Numbered from the stretch's first letter, positions 37,187 through 46,387 are shown. The stretch is DNA of 64,000 bases from Azoarcus sp. L1K30 (GCF_018122735.1 NZ_JAGRRD010000001.1:2249262-2313261); one strand, 5' to 3'. A program made the numbers and translations. Notes: generated by a model not told the origin, from the letters alone.

Positions 37187-38671
37187 ATGCCCTGCGCCGC
37201 ACGCACCACCCACCGCCGCACCAACCGGGGCCGCAGCCTGGTGACCGTGCTCGTCGTCCTCCTTCTGCTGGCCGCGGGCGGCGGCGCCTTCGCCTGGTAC
37301 AAGTTCTTCCGCGAAGAGCCCCAGCCCGAATGGATCACCAGCGACCCGGACATGCGTTTCAAGTACGGTTCGATCGGCGCCGAGCGCGACGCCGGCATCC
37401 CCTACTGGATTTTTTACGTACTGCCGCGCATCTTTCCCGACAAGCTCCCCGGCCCCGGCGGCTATGCCGCCTTCGGCGTGGTATGGGAAGAAGGTCAGGA
37501 ACTGCCGGTCGGCTTCTCCAAAAAAGTCGTGGGCTTTCCGCGCGTGGCCAACAACTGCGCCGCCTGCCACACCGCGAGCTATCGCGCGAGCACGGATTCG
37601 CCGCCGGTGTTCGTGCCCACCGGCCCCAATCACACGCTCAACCTGTGGGCCTTCTTCCGCTTTCTGGTCGACTGTGCCAAGGACCCGCGCTTCAACGCCG
37701 ACGACCTGATGGCCGAGATCCGCCTGGTCACCGACCTGTCCTTCCTCGACCGCATGATCTATCGCTTCCTCATCATCCCGATCACGAAGAAGACACTGCT
37801 GGAACGCGAAACCCAGTTCGCCTGGCTGTACCGCGACGACTTTCCACCCTGGGGGCGCGGGCGTGACGACGCGATGAACCTGACCAAGTACTTCATGATC
37901 CGCTGGCCGATGGACGACAGCTTCGGCCCCACCGACATGCCTTCTTTGTGGAACCTGGGCAAGTACAAGCCGGAAAATGGCATGCGCATGAACTTCGCGG
38001 GCGACAGCCACGACCCCTACTCGGTGATCATCGACTCCGCCCTCGGCCTGCTCGGCGCCCCGCCCAAGCACAACGACGAATTCCTCGCCGAAGTGCGCTG
38101 GCTTCAAGCCTATGTATCGGCCAAGCGCGCCCCGGCCTATCCGTTCGCCATCGACGACACGAAGGCAGCGCGAGGCAAGGGCGTGTTCGACGCCACCTGC
38201 GCCAGCTGCCACGCATCGCCCCGCACCGGCACCGTCGTGCCACTGGCCGAGGTCGGCACCGACGTCAATCGCATCGAGACCTGGAACGAGAAGGCCGCAC
38301 GTGAAGCCAACACCGTGGTGCGCGACATGGGCATCGACCGCCCCGGCCTCGTCGAGGCCCCCCTCACCGGCTACGTCGCGGCCTTCCTCGACGGCATCTG
38401 GCTGCGCGCGCCCTACCTGCACAATGGCTCGGTACCCACCCTGCGCGACCTGCTCGAACCGGCCGCCCGCCGTCCGCAGGTATTCTGGCGCGGCTTTGAC
38501 CTCTACGATCCGGAGCGGGTGGGATTCGTCACCCAGGGCGCAGAGGCCGAACGCATCGGCACCCGCCACGAGGTGGCCGCCAAAGGCGGCGGCAATGGCG
38601 GCCACGAATTCGGCACCGAGCTGTTCGACGAAGACAAGGACGCCCTCGTCGAGTACCTGAAGACGCTTTGA
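37187..38671 (+). CDS. Membrane-anchored diheme c-type cytochrome, RoxA-like paralogue 2
   Basis: This 494-residue paralogue of the preceding protein has a basic N-terminus, then an anchor (LVTVLVVLLLLAAGGGAFAWY). Haem motifs NCAACHTA (Cys124) and TCASCHAS (Cys338) occupy nearly the same positions as in the neighbour. Shared blocks include FKYGSIGAERDAGIPYWI, GIWLRAPYLHNGSVPTLRDL and GNGGHEFGTELFDEDK. It starts 14 nt after the neighbour's stop with a GAGGAG site. The tandem pair presumably arose by duplication and may form a heteromer or act in series. Confidence 0.82.
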   Translation: MPCAARTTHRRTNRGRSLVTVLVVLLLLAAGGGAFAWYKFFREEPQPEWITSDPDMRFKYGSIGAERDAGIPYWIFYVLPRIFPDKLPGPGGYAAFGVVWEEGQELPVGFSKKVVGFPRVANNCAACHTASYRASTDSPPVFVPTGPNHTLNLWAFFRFLVDCAKDPRFNADDLMAEIRLVTDLSFLDRMIYRFLIIPITKKTLLERETQFAWLYRDDFPPWGRGRDDAMNLTKYFMIRWPMDDSFGPTDMPSLWNLGKYKPENGMRMNFAGDSHDPYSVIIDSALGLLGAPPKHNDEFLAEVRWLQAYVSAKRAPAYPFAIDDTKAARGKGVFDATCASCHASPRTGTVVPLAEVGTDVNRIETWNEKAAREANTVVRDMGIDRPGLVEAPLTGYVAAFLDGIWLRAPYLHNGSVPTLRDLLEPAARRPQVFWRGFDLYDPERVGFVTQGAEAERIGTRHEVAAKGGGNGGHEFGTELFDEDKDALVEYLKTL

Positions 38672-38784
38672 CTAACGACGCCAGGCACCTCAGCTATCCT
38701 GCACTCCATCGCGTCGCAGGCTGATCGCAAACCTGTGTCAGGTCGTTGCTCCGCTCCGGATGCAATCTACTGGGGGACTGTGCC

Positions 38785-39459
38785 TCACACGCCCGGGCGG
38801 CAGGCGGCAATCAGTTCCGGCGGACGCACCCGCGCTTCCACCGGATCGCCGTCCCAGCGCTTATCCAGGAACTTGGCGCAGCAGCCGGGCAGGTCGGGCA
38901 TGATGGCCCAGTGCGACCAGCGGTGGGCAAACATGCAGGCATCCCAGCCCCGGTCGCTCTGGATCGACGGGTCGGCACCATGGGCGAGAAGAAACCGGGC
39001 CCCTTCGGTATTGCCTTTCCAGATGGCCGTCAGCAGCGGCGTTCTGGCGTGAGAGGTGCCAAGCGCGTTGACATCAGCGCCTGCGGAGACCAGATAGCGC
39101 AGGATTTCCAGTTGCTTGGCGCTCCCATAATATGCCGAGATTCGCAAAGGTGTGCTTTGATACGTGTCGTCAATGATGGTGTTAACGTCCATCCCCACCA
39201 CTTCGATGAAATAACGAACAATGTCTAGATGCTGTCTCGCGATGGCGTGATTCAGCGCAGAGGGAAGGTTGCGCATCGTATCGACTTCGCATTCCTCTCG
39301 CTCTTCGCAGCGCTTATCCACCACGCAGCGCGAGCAGTAATTCCACACACGTTGAACCTCGTCGAGGTCCGGCAGCGCTGCGACGATGCTGTAGTGCGTG
39401 CAGCCCTGTAGCGTCCAGAGCATTGCCGCCAGAACCAACAGTCTCCAGACTCTCACCAT
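38785..39459 (-). CDS. Ankyrin-repeat lipoprotein, putative immunity protein, distal copy
   Basis: This 224-residue lipoprotein has a signal peptide VWRLLVLAAMLWTLQGC with lipobox LQGC. The N-terminal third has a four-Cys pattern (YCSRCVVDKRCEEREEC). Ankyrin repeats follow (LEILRYLVSAGADVNALG; TPLLTAIWKGNTEGARFLLA; HGADPSIQSDRGWDACMF). ATG 39459 is chosen because it starts the signal peptide. Its C-terminal ~105 residues are identical in sequence to the upstream copy while the N-terminal half has diverged. Position downstream of an Rhs-PLA2 toxin suggests immunity against a periplasm-acting phospholipase (inference). Confidence 0.78.
   Translation of the reverse strand: MVRVWRLLVLAAMLWTLQGCTHYSIVAALPDLDEVQRVWNYCSRCVVDKRCEEREECEVDTMRNLPSALNHAIARQHLDIVRYFIEVVGMDVNTIIDDTYQSTPLRISAYYGSAKQLEILRYLVSAGADVNALGTSHARTPLLTAIWKGNTEGARFLLAHGADPSIQSDRGWDACMFAHRWSHWAIMPDLPGCCAKFLDKRWDGDPVEARVRPPELIAACRPGV
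38795..39108 (-). repeat. 314-bp near-identical direct repeat, copy A (3' half of distal ankyrin gene)
   Basis: This segment matches 39557-39870 with only three visible mismatches (38809, 38839, 38851) at an offset of 762 bp. It encodes the shared C-terminal ankyrin region. Sequence beyond 39108 diverges abruptly within the genes. Confidence 0.93.
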
Positions 39460-39491
39460 GTCTGCATTCTCTCGTCGATCATCTTCCAGAG
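39460..39491 (-). pseudogene. Remnant of an Rhs toxin 3' end upstream of the distal ankyrin gene
   Basis: Read on the minus strand, these 32 bases translate to WKMIDERMQTW and a stop, matching WKMIDERMRTW at the end of the intact Rhs toxin (40222-40253, same 762-bp offset). The match stops sharply beyond 39491. The duplicated unit therefore included the toxin tip with its immunity gene, as expected for a displaced toxin-immunity module. Confidence 0.75.
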
Positions 39492-39525
39492 ACCACACCG
39501 AGTCACGTCCATGTAAGAGGCATCG

Positions 39526-40221
39526 TCACTGCCCGGGCGTTGCGCCGGGCGCGGCAGGGCGGCAGGCGGCGATCAGTTCCGGCGGACGCACCCGCGCTTC
39601 AACCGGATCGCCATCCCAGCGCTTATCCAGGAACTTGGCGCAGCAGCCGGGCAGGTCGGGCATGATGGCCCAGTGCGACCAGCGGTGGGCAAACATGCAG
39701 GCATCCCAGCCCCGGTCGCTCTGGATCGACGGGTCGGCACCATGGGCGAGAAGAAACCGGGCCCCTTCGGTATTGCCTTTCCAGATGGCCGTCAGCAGCG
39801 GCGTTCTGGCGTGAGAGGTGCCAAGCGCGTTGACATCAGCGCCTGCGGAGACCAGATAGCGCAGGATTTCGAAGACTTTGTCGCTCCTATAGTATGCAGC
39901 GGTGTGCAATACAGTGTCGTGGTAGGTGTCATCAATAATGGTGTTGACGTCCATCCCCGCCACTTCAATGAGATAACGGACGACATCAAGGCGCTGTCGA
40001 GAGATCGCTTTAATTATTGCCCGCGGAGGTTTCGTCATCGTCTTGAGCTCGCATTCTTCCTTATTTGGACAGCTGTGCTCGCTAACGCAGCGCACGCAGT
40101 AACCCCATACCCGCTGTACCTCCTCCAGGTCCGGGCTTGCCGCGGTCAGGCTATAGTGCGTGCAGCCTTGCAGAATCCAGATCATCGACGCCAAAACCAT
40201 CAGTACTCGGTATCTCACCAT
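39526..40221 (-). CDS. Ankyrin-repeat lipoprotein, putative cognate immunity protein, proximal copy
   Basis: This 231-residue paralogue of the distal ankyrin lipoprotein has a signal peptide YRVLMVLASMIWILQGC and four-Cys segment YCVRCVSEHSCPNKEEC. Ankyrin repeats are FEILRYLVSAGADVNALG and LLAHGADPSIQSDRGW. Its ATG (40221) lies inside the last codons of the rhs gene (7-nt overlap), so toxin and ankyrin protein are translationally coupled. That is the usual arrangement of toxin and immunity. Lipidation would place it in the periplasm, where it could neutralise the phospholipase domain. Immunity function is inferred from context only. Confidence 0.8.
   Translation of the reverse strand: MVRYRVLMVLASMIWILQGCTHYSLTAASPDLEEVQRVWGYCVRCVSEHSCPNKEECELKTMTKPPRAIIKAISRQRLDVVRYLIEVAGMDVNTIIDDTYHDTVLHTAAYYRSDKVFEILRYLVSAGADVNALGTSHARTPLLTAIWKGNTEGARFLLAHGADPSIQSDRGWDACMFAHRWSHWAIMPDLPGCCAKFLDKRWDGDPVEARVRPPELIAACRPAAPGATPGQ
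39557..39870 (-). repeat. 314-bp near-identical direct repeat, copy B (3' half of proximal ankyrin gene)
   Basis: This is the partner of the repeat at 38795-39108. The abrupt change from near-identity to strong divergence at 39871 suggests recent duplication followed by diversification of the 5' half, or ongoing gene conversion of the 3' half. Confidence 0.93.
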
Positions 40222-43200
40222 GTCCGCATTCTCTCGTCGATCATTTTCCAGAAAGCCTCCTCCTGCGCTGCGTCGAAAGCCGGCTGCCCCAGATTCATGT
40301 CCTTGAGCACCAAGCGATAGAAAGAGCCGACGCCCTTGCACAGGGGTTTGTAAATGACATGAAGACCCAGGAGATCTTGATCACATGCGGCTTTCATATT
40401 GGTCTCAAGGGCGTCGTCACAGGCATTCTTGTCGGAGCCGAACGTACCGTAGCATTCGTCATGCTTGCTGCAAGCGCGGAAGAAATCCGCTTTTCCAAAA
40501 CTGTCCGGGACATACTGGTCCGTGGCTGCGTCTCCACATCCTGCCCCCCACTCAAACCCATCCGGTCTCTTCGCCGGCCTTTGGTAGGGTTCGATGTCGT
40601 ACGGATAGAACGCATCGGAGAGCCCGAGTGGATCGAGGCGGGCAAGGGGGTTGGCGGTGTACGTGTAGAGGTTGAGGCCGCCGATTGCCCCGATCGGATC
40701 CTGGGTCACATACCGCCCCTGCTCGGGATCGTAATACCGGTAGCGGTTGTAGTAAAAGCCGGACTCCTCGTCCTCCCACTGTCCCTGGAAGCGAATCGGC
40801 TGGCGGATGTCGCCTTGCGGGTCCGTGACGGCCCGCCAGTCATCCGGGCGCGCCTGCCATTCGGTGCGGCCGTGCGCATCGGTAAGGCGCAGCGGGGTGC
40901 CCAGGTGATCGGTAAAGAACACGCTCACCCGTGCCGGCGCGGGCCCGGGGCGCAACGCATCTGGCATTGACAGGCCATGGTGGGCGAGAAGTTGGGCGGC
41001 GTGGGCGAGCAGCGCACGGGTCTCACGCGCATCTTCGTCATCGTCGCCTTCCGCATCCTGCGCATGGTGCGCTTGTTCGATGCGCAGCAAGGGCACGAAG
41101 CTCGCCGGTTCGTACACGATGGTGGTGGTCGCGGTGTCGGTGGCCTCGCACACCAGGCGCTCGCCGTCCCAGCCGTAGCGGGTGAGGCGGGCAACGCCAT
41201 CCGGCCCCTCGACCGTCTTGGCGATACGCCGTGAGCGCGCATCGTAGGCGTAGCGGGCGATGGTTCGGTTACCGTCGGGCTGGACGCGCTCGAGGCGGAC
41301 CGGGCGATGCGCGCCATCGTAACCCAGGGTGAGCCGGGTACCGTCGGGGTAGCTGCGCTCGACGAGGTTGCCCACCGCGTCGAATCGGCTGCTGATGCCT
41401 GCGAGCCGGGCGATGCGGTTGTCCTGCCAACGCGGGTCGGCGGGCGTATCCAGCCCCAGTTCGGCCAGCGGATTGAACTCGGGGTCGCTCAGGCGCTCGC
41501 GCACGACCACGGCCCACTCGGCCTCGGAGAGGCGGCAACGCTGCTGCACGGGGTCAGTGCGGTTGCCTGCGGGATCGAAGCGGTAGTGCCGTTCGGCCGC
41601 ACTGTTGCGGCTTGCGACCAGCCGCCCGGCGCCATCGTACGCGTAGGCGATGTTGTGCTCGGGATGGGCCGGATCCGTGATCGCAACGAGTTGAGCAAGG
41701 GCGTCGTAGTGATAGGCGCGCACCCGGGGCGCGGCCTCGGCCCCGCCAACGATGGGAATCAGGCGGCTGCTCGCCAGCTGTCCGGTGCGCGTGTAGCCGC
41801 GCGCCTCGACCAGGGTAGCCCCGACCCCCTCGGACGGACGCACGATGCGTTCAATCTCGCGATGCAGAGGGTCACGCTCGAAATCCACCGCCAGTCCGGG
41901 CACGCGAACGCCATGCAGGTGACCTGGGCCGTAGCTGAGCCACTCGAGGGTGGGGGCATCACCCAGCGTGCTCGCTTCGAACTGGCCGAGCGCCCCAAAG
42001 CGGTGGGCTGCGGTATAGGACCAGCCGTCGGCGTGAGACTGGGTCTCGCGAACGGGGCGACCACCCGCATCGAAGCCGAAGGCCACCTCCGCCCCTGGAC
42101 TGGCAAAGCCGGCGAGCGATCCATCGGGACGCCAGCGGAAGGTCTCGGTGCAAGCCGGAGCATGCTCGGTGGCCGGCAGATGGCGGGCGGTGAGGCGACC
42201 GGCCGCATCGCGGACGTAGCGGATCGTCGGCGCGCCGGGCAAGCTGAGCTCGGTGCGAGCGATGAGCTGCCCGGCCTCGTCGTAGGCGTAGCGCTGGGTG
42301 CGGGCATCGAAGCCGCGCTCTTCGACCAGGCGGTCCATCGCGTCGTAGACGAAGCGACTCACCGCACCATTCTCGTTCGTCAGTTCGGTGAGCCGCCCGG
42401 CCTCGTCGTAACGGTAACACTGGGTGTGCCCAAGCGCGTTGGTGTGAGCGGTGAGGCGACCGAATCGGTCCCAGTCGAATGTGTCGGCCCTGCCGTCGGC
42501 CTGCGTGATACGGACGAGCCGCCCAAGCACGTCGTACGCAAAGGCAGTATGGATGTCGTCGGCGCGGCGCGTCTCGATCACACGCCCAGGACGGTCGTAG
42601 CGGTAGTGGATGGTCTCGCCCAGTGCGTTGCGCTCGGCAGTGAGACGGCCTTCGGCATCGAAAGACCTGCGCGTCGTGTGACCCGAGCAGTCGGTATGGG
42701 CGATGAGTTGGCCCAGCGCGTTCCATTCGAGGCGGCGCACACCGCCGCGCGCATCGGTGATGGTGGTGGGGCGGTCGGGCAGGCGCGGGTCGGCGTAAGC
42801 ATAACGGGTGGTGGCCCCGTCGGGACCGGTGATGGCAATCGGGTTAGCGCGTGAATCGCGCTCGATCGTCCAGGTGAGCCCTGCAGGATTGCGGATCTCG
42901 AGCGCCTCGCCGGTGTCGCCGTCGAGCCGATACTGCCAGGTGCTTCCATCGGCCTCCTGGCGGGCAATGAGGCGGCCCTGTCCGTCGCGCCGCAACCAAC
43001 TGGTGCGCCCGAGCGGGTCAGTCGTCCCCACGCGCCGGCCGAATCCGTCGTAATGGAAGCGCACCTGACTGCCGTCGGCGCAGGTGTGCGCAACCCAGCG
43101 CGTGTCAGCACCTTCGCCTTCGAAATGGTAGGTGTCCGCGCGCCCCAGACTGTCGCTGACCACGGTGCGCCCGGCATGGTAGGCGAAGCTGCGGGTGAGC

Positions 43201-44180
43201 CCGTCGCCCTCGCTCTGACGCAGCACCCGCCCACGCGGGCCGGGTTCGTCCCAAAGGTAGCGTACCTCGACACCACCGGGTTGACGGTGGGCGCTGATCA
43301 CCGAACCCTGCCACTCGAACTCGCGCGCACACTGGCCGTCGCGGTCACGTACGGCGACGAGCCGGGCGGCGCTGTCGTAGTCGTAGCGTACCAGCCAGTC
43401 GATGCCGGGATCATGGAGATCGACATCGTCTGTGTATGGACCATCGTGCCCGGCGAGCACAACCCCCCGTAGCCGACGGGCCTCGCCCATCATCACGTAA
43501 ACGAACACGTAGCGGCGCCCGGCGCTGTCGCGTACCGCGACGGGCCAGCCCTGCCCGCACCAGTCGAAATCGGTGCGGTAGCCATTGATGTCGAGAACGG
43601 CCGCCAGATGCCAGGCGGCCCCTTCGCGCGCGAAATACAGCATATTGGTACCGCGGCTGACGAAAATCGCATCACGCGCGTGCTGCAAGGCCTCGGGGAT
43701 ATGGCGCCAGCGCCCTTCCCACTGGGAAAACGCATCGACCTGCGGAATCAGCGGCCCCCCTCGCCGAATCCACAAGCCCTCGGTGGGCGAGAAACGGGCT
43801 TCGCCCGGTGCAAGCGGGCCGAATGTCAGGCGCCGCCCCTGACCGTCGATGAGCACGGTGCGCTGGTCGGTAACCTCGAGCCCGAGCGCCTCGCCAGGAA
43901 CCGACCAGCCCGGGCCGAGCACGCCTACACGTTCGTCATTGGAAGCATAGCTGCGGGTAAAGGCAAACACGGCCGGTGCTGGCAGTGCAAAGTCGGTCTC
44001 GGCCGGCAGCAGCTTGGCGCCGACGATGGGATTGACCGGCTGTCCCACCAGCGGCTCGCAGGTGGGACAGCGGTCGGCCGCGCCTTCAGCAGCATCGCCG
44101 ATGAGAACGGTGGCCGAACCGGTAACAATCTTGCCCTTTGCGACTGCGTCGCCGATGCGCGCGGCGGGTTTGCCACTCAT
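40215..44180 (-). CDS. Rhs polymorphic toxin with C-terminal phospholipase A2-like domain
   Basis: This 1321-residue effector is probably delivered by a type VI secretion system. The N-terminus MSGKPAARIGDAV is a short PAAR-like segment followed by GQPVNPIVGAK. Residues ~60-1185 are YD/RHS repeats that form the encapsulating shell. The core ends YYNRYRYYDPEQGRYVTQDP and the DPLGLS junction (near 1187). The last ~133 residues are the variable toxin: FFRACSKHDECYGTFG has the CxxHDxCY calcium/catalytic motif of phospholipase A2 (His1240, Asp1241), with further disulfide-type cysteines. This tip is visibly less GC-rich. Two ankyrin lipoproteins follow. Confidence 0.9.
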   Translation of the reverse strand: MSGKPAARIGDAVAKGKIVTGSATVLIGDAAEGAADRCPTCEPLVGQPVNPIVGAKLLPAETDFALPAPAVFAFTRSYASNDERVGVLGPGWSVPGEALGLEVTDQRTVLIDGQGRRLTFGPLAPGEARFSPTEGLWIRRGGPLIPQVDAFSQWEGRWRHIPEALQHARDAIFVSRGTNMLYFAREGAAWHLAAVLDINGYRTDFDWCGQGWPVAVRDSAGRRYVFVYVMMGEARRLRGVVLAGHDGPYTDDVDLHDPGIDWLVRYDYDSAARLVAVRDRDGQCAREFEWQGSVISAHRQPGGVEVRYLWDEPGPRGRVLRQSEGDGLTRSFAYHAGRTVVSDSLGRADTYHFEGEGADTRWVAHTCADGSQVRFHYDGFGRRVGTTDPLGRTSWLRRDGQGRLIARQEADGSTWQYRLDGDTGEALEIRNPAGLTWTIERDSRANPIAITGPDGATTRYAYADPRLPDRPTTITDARGGVRRLEWNALGQLIAHTDCSGHTTRRSFDAEGRLTAERNALGETIHYRYDRPGRVIETRRADDIHTAFAYDVLGRLVRITQADGRADTFDWDRFGRLTAHTNALGHTQCYRYDEAGRLTELTNENGAVSRFVYDAMDRLVEERGFDARTQRYAYDEAGQLIARTELSLPGAPTIRYVRDAAGRLTARHLPATEHAPACTETFRWRPDGSLAGFASPGAEVAFGFDAGGRPVRETQSHADGWSYTAAHRFGALGQFEASTLGDAPTLEWLSYGPGHLHGVRVPGLAVDFERDPLHREIERIVRPSEGVGATLVEARGYTRTGQLASSRLIPIVGGAEAAPRVRAYHYDALAQLVAITDPAHPEHNIAYAYDGAGRLVASRNSAAERHYRFDPAGNRTDPVQQRCRLSEAEWAVVVRERLSDPEFNPLAELGLDTPADPRWQDNRIARLAGISSRFDAVGNLVERSYPDGTRLTLGYDGAHRPVRLERVQPDGNRTIARYAYDARSRRIAKTVEGPDGVARLTRYGWDGERLVCEATDTATTTIVYEPASFVPLLRIEQAHHAQDAEGDDDEDARETRALLAHAAQLLAHHGLSMPDALRPGPAPARVSVFFTDHLGTPLRLTDAHGRTEWQARPDDWRAVTDPQGDIRQPIRFQGQWEDEESGFYYNRYRYYDPEQGRYVTQDPIGAIGGLNLYTYTANPLARLDPLGLSDAFYPYDIEPYQRPAKRPDGFEWGAGCGDAATDQYVPDSFGKADFFRACSKHDECYGTFGSDKNACDDALETNMKAACDQDLLGLHVIYKPLCKGVGSFYRLVLKDMNLGQPAFDAAQEEAFWKMIDERMRTW

Positions 44181-44308
44181 TGCGGCACCATTCCGACGGC
44201 TTGATCCTTAACGGGATCGAGGGCGTCTGGCGCAGCACCGCCAAGGCCTGCAGTGAATTGCCGCAGGACATCGCCAAGCGGGTTGCGACCGGACAGGAAA
44301 CGGATCAT
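44177..44308 (-). CDS. Small ORF coupled to rhs start (doubtful)
   Basis: This 43-residue frame starts MIRFLSGRNPLGDVLRQFT, and its stop overlaps the rhs ATG (ATGA). The overlap hints at translational coupling, but the ribosome site is weak and the product has no recognised family; it is much shorter than Eag/DUF1795 chaperones often found beside rhs genes. It may be a remnant. The remainder of the 413-bp gap between rhs and the Kef gene (44309-44593) is AT-richer at 44300-44400 and shows no other gene. Confidence 0.35.
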   Translation of the reverse strand: MIRFLSGRNPLGDVLRQFTAGLGGAAPDALDPVKDQAVGMVPQ

Positions 44309-44593
44309 GGCGACACATCCAATGACTTTGGAATTTTCGGATGATATTGAAATCGGCTTTCCCTGTCGACGAGCCATTGAAAATGCATAGACAGCAGACG
44401 AGGAGAACAGGCATTTCCTGCGAGCACCCTGCTCGGCCCGGTCATTGCCGTGGAACCGAACCCCAGCTTTGCGCCGTGCGATGTCGATGCCCCCTCCGCG
44501 CAGAAAATCACGGCATAATCGAATCTGCCAGATTCGCCCCACCCCGCAGAGGGCCTGAGACCGCGGTCTCGACACACACCCGAATCGACCCCG

Positions 44594-46387
44594 ATGCAAT
44601 CCGTTGCCACTTTTGCCGCCCTGCTTGCCGTTGCCGTCTTGCTCGTGCCCTTTTTCAAGCGCGCCGGCCTCGGCACGGTGCTGGGCTATCTCGTGGCCGG
44701 CGTGCTGATCGGCCCATGGGGCGCGAGCGTGGTGCACGACCCGGAGAACCTGCTGCACACGGCCGAGCTCGGCGTCGTGCTGCTGCTTTTCATCATCGGC
44801 CTCGAGTTGCAGCCCAGCCGCCTGTGGGCCTTGCGCAAGCCGGTGTTCGGTCTCGGTGCGCTGCAGTTCTTCGGCGTCGGCACCCTGCTCGTCGGCGGCG
44901 CCAGGCTGCTCGGACTGAACTGGGCGGAGGCGATTCTGGCCGGGCTGGCACTGGCCCTGTCGTCCACCGCCTTCGTGCTGCCGACGCTGGCCGAACGCAA
45001 TGAGCTGCACAGCCGCTACGGGCGCGAGACCTTCGCCATCCTGCTGTTTCAGGACCTGATGGTCATTCCCCTGTTGGCGCTGTTGCCGCTGCTCGGTGCC
45101 GAAAAGACGGAAGGCGGTGTATCGCCGATTGTCGGACTCGTGGTGCTGGGCGTGGTTATTGCGGTTGGGCGTCCGCTGATGGATCGCGTGTTCCGCCATG
45201 TCAGCCGCATCGACAGCCGCGAGATGTTCACCGCGGCCGCGCTCGCCACCGCGCTGGGGCTGGCCTTGCTGATGCAAGCCAGCGGCCTGTCGATGTCGCT
45301 CGGTGCCTTCGTCGCCGGCGTGCTGTTGTCCGATTCCGATTTCCGCCACGAACTCGAAGGCTCGATCGCGCCCTTCCAGGGTTTGCTGATGGGCTTCTTC
45401 TTTATTGCGGTGGGCATGGGCATCAACCTGGGCATGATCGTGCAGCATCCGATCAACGTCATTGCGTTCACCATCGGCCTGCTCGCGATCAAGGGCTTCG
45501 GCCTGTACGGCCTGCGCCGCCTCGTCGGCGGCGGCGCCAAGGTGTCGCGCATGCAGGCGCTGGCGCTGGCACAGTGCGGTGAGTTCGCCTTCGTGCTGTT
45601 CGGTGCAGCGCGCGAAAGCGCACTGCTGCCGGTCGAGGTGATCGAGCAACTGACCTTGTCGGTCGCGCTGTCGATGGCCATTGCGCCGCTGCTGTTCATT
45701 CTCGGCGACCGCATCAATGCCAGAGAAGCCGCCGGTCAGCCCGAACAACCCGCCGACGACATGCCCGACGAACCCAACCCGGTGGTCATCGCCGGTTTCG
45801 GCCGTGTCGGCCAGATCATCGGCCGCATCCTGCGTTTGCGCGGCGTGCCCTTCACCGCCCTCGACAAGGACCGCGACGAGGTCGACATGGTGCGCCGCTT
45901 CGGCGCCCAGGCTTACTTCGGCAACGCCGCCCACCTCGAAGTGCTCGACGCCGCGCGCGTGGGCGAAGCCAAGGTGCTGGTGCTGGCAATCGACGACATC
46001 GAAACCTCGCTGCGCTGTGCCGAACTGGTGCGCAAGCACTTTCCCCATGTGCAGATCGTCGCCCGCGCCCGCGACCGCTTCCACGCCTACCGCCTGATGG
46101 ACCTCGGCGTCACGCTGCAGATGCGCGAGACCTTCAAGTCCAGCCTTGCACTGGCGTGCATGACCTTCGAGGCCCTCGGCAAGCCCCCCGAAGTCGCCAG
46201 CCAGATCATCGACCTCTTCGCCCGCAACGACCAGGAACTGCTCAAGCGCCAGCAGGCGCTGTACCACGACGAAAGCCAGCTGATCCAGTCGACCAAGGAC
46301 GCCCACATCGAACTGGTCGCGCTGCTGGAGCAGGAACTGGCGACCGCGAGCGCGCAGGCGGTCGACGAGGAACCGGCGCGACCCTGA
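44594..46387 (+). CDS. Monovalent cation:proton antiporter-2 (Kef-type, KefB/KefC-like)
   Basis: This 597-residue inner-membrane protein has an N-terminal CPA2 exchanger domain with about 12 spans (residues 5-380, e.g. [50 protein letters not shown]). A cytoplasmic RCK-N domain follows, with the nucleotide motif [20 protein letters not shown] near residue 400. KefB/KefC proteins are glutathione-gated potassium efflux systems that protect against electrophiles. The ancillary KefF/KefG subunit is not adjacent, so gating is uncertain. Transcribed divergently from the rhs locus. Confidence 0.92.
   Translation: MQSVATFAALLAVAVLLVPFFKRAGLGTVLGYLVAGVLIGPWGASVVHDPENLLHTAELGVVLLLFIIGLELQPSRLWALRKPVFGLGALQFFGVGTLLVGGARLLGLNWAEAILAGLALALSSTAFVLPTLAERNELHSRYGRETFAILLFQDLMVIPLLALLPLLGAEKTEGGVSPIVGLVVLGVVIAVGRPLMDRVFRHVSRIDSREMFTAAALATALGLALLMQASGLSMSLGAFVAGVLLSDSDFRHELEGSIAPFQGLLMGFFFIAVGMGINLGMIVQHPINVIAFTIGLLAIKGFGLYGLRRLVGGGAKVSRMQALALAQCGEFAFVLFGAARESALLPVEVIEQLTLSVALSMAIAPLLFILGDRINAREAAGQPEQPADDMPDEPNPVVIAGFGRVGQIIGRILRLRGVPFTALDKDRDEVDMVRRFGAQAYFGNAAHLEVLDAARVGEAKVLVLAIDDIETSLRCAELVRKHFPHVQIVARARDRFHAYRLMDLGVTLQMRETFKSSLALACMTFEALGKPPEVASQIIDLFARNDQELLKRQQALYHDESQLIQSTKDAHIELVALLEQELATASAQAVDEEPARP

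Noticed and set aside
38795-39870. Insertion sequence or transposon explaining the 314-bp repeat
   Set aside because: The repeat is coding sequence of two paralogous ankyrin genes, in direct orientation, with no transposase or terminal inverted repeats.
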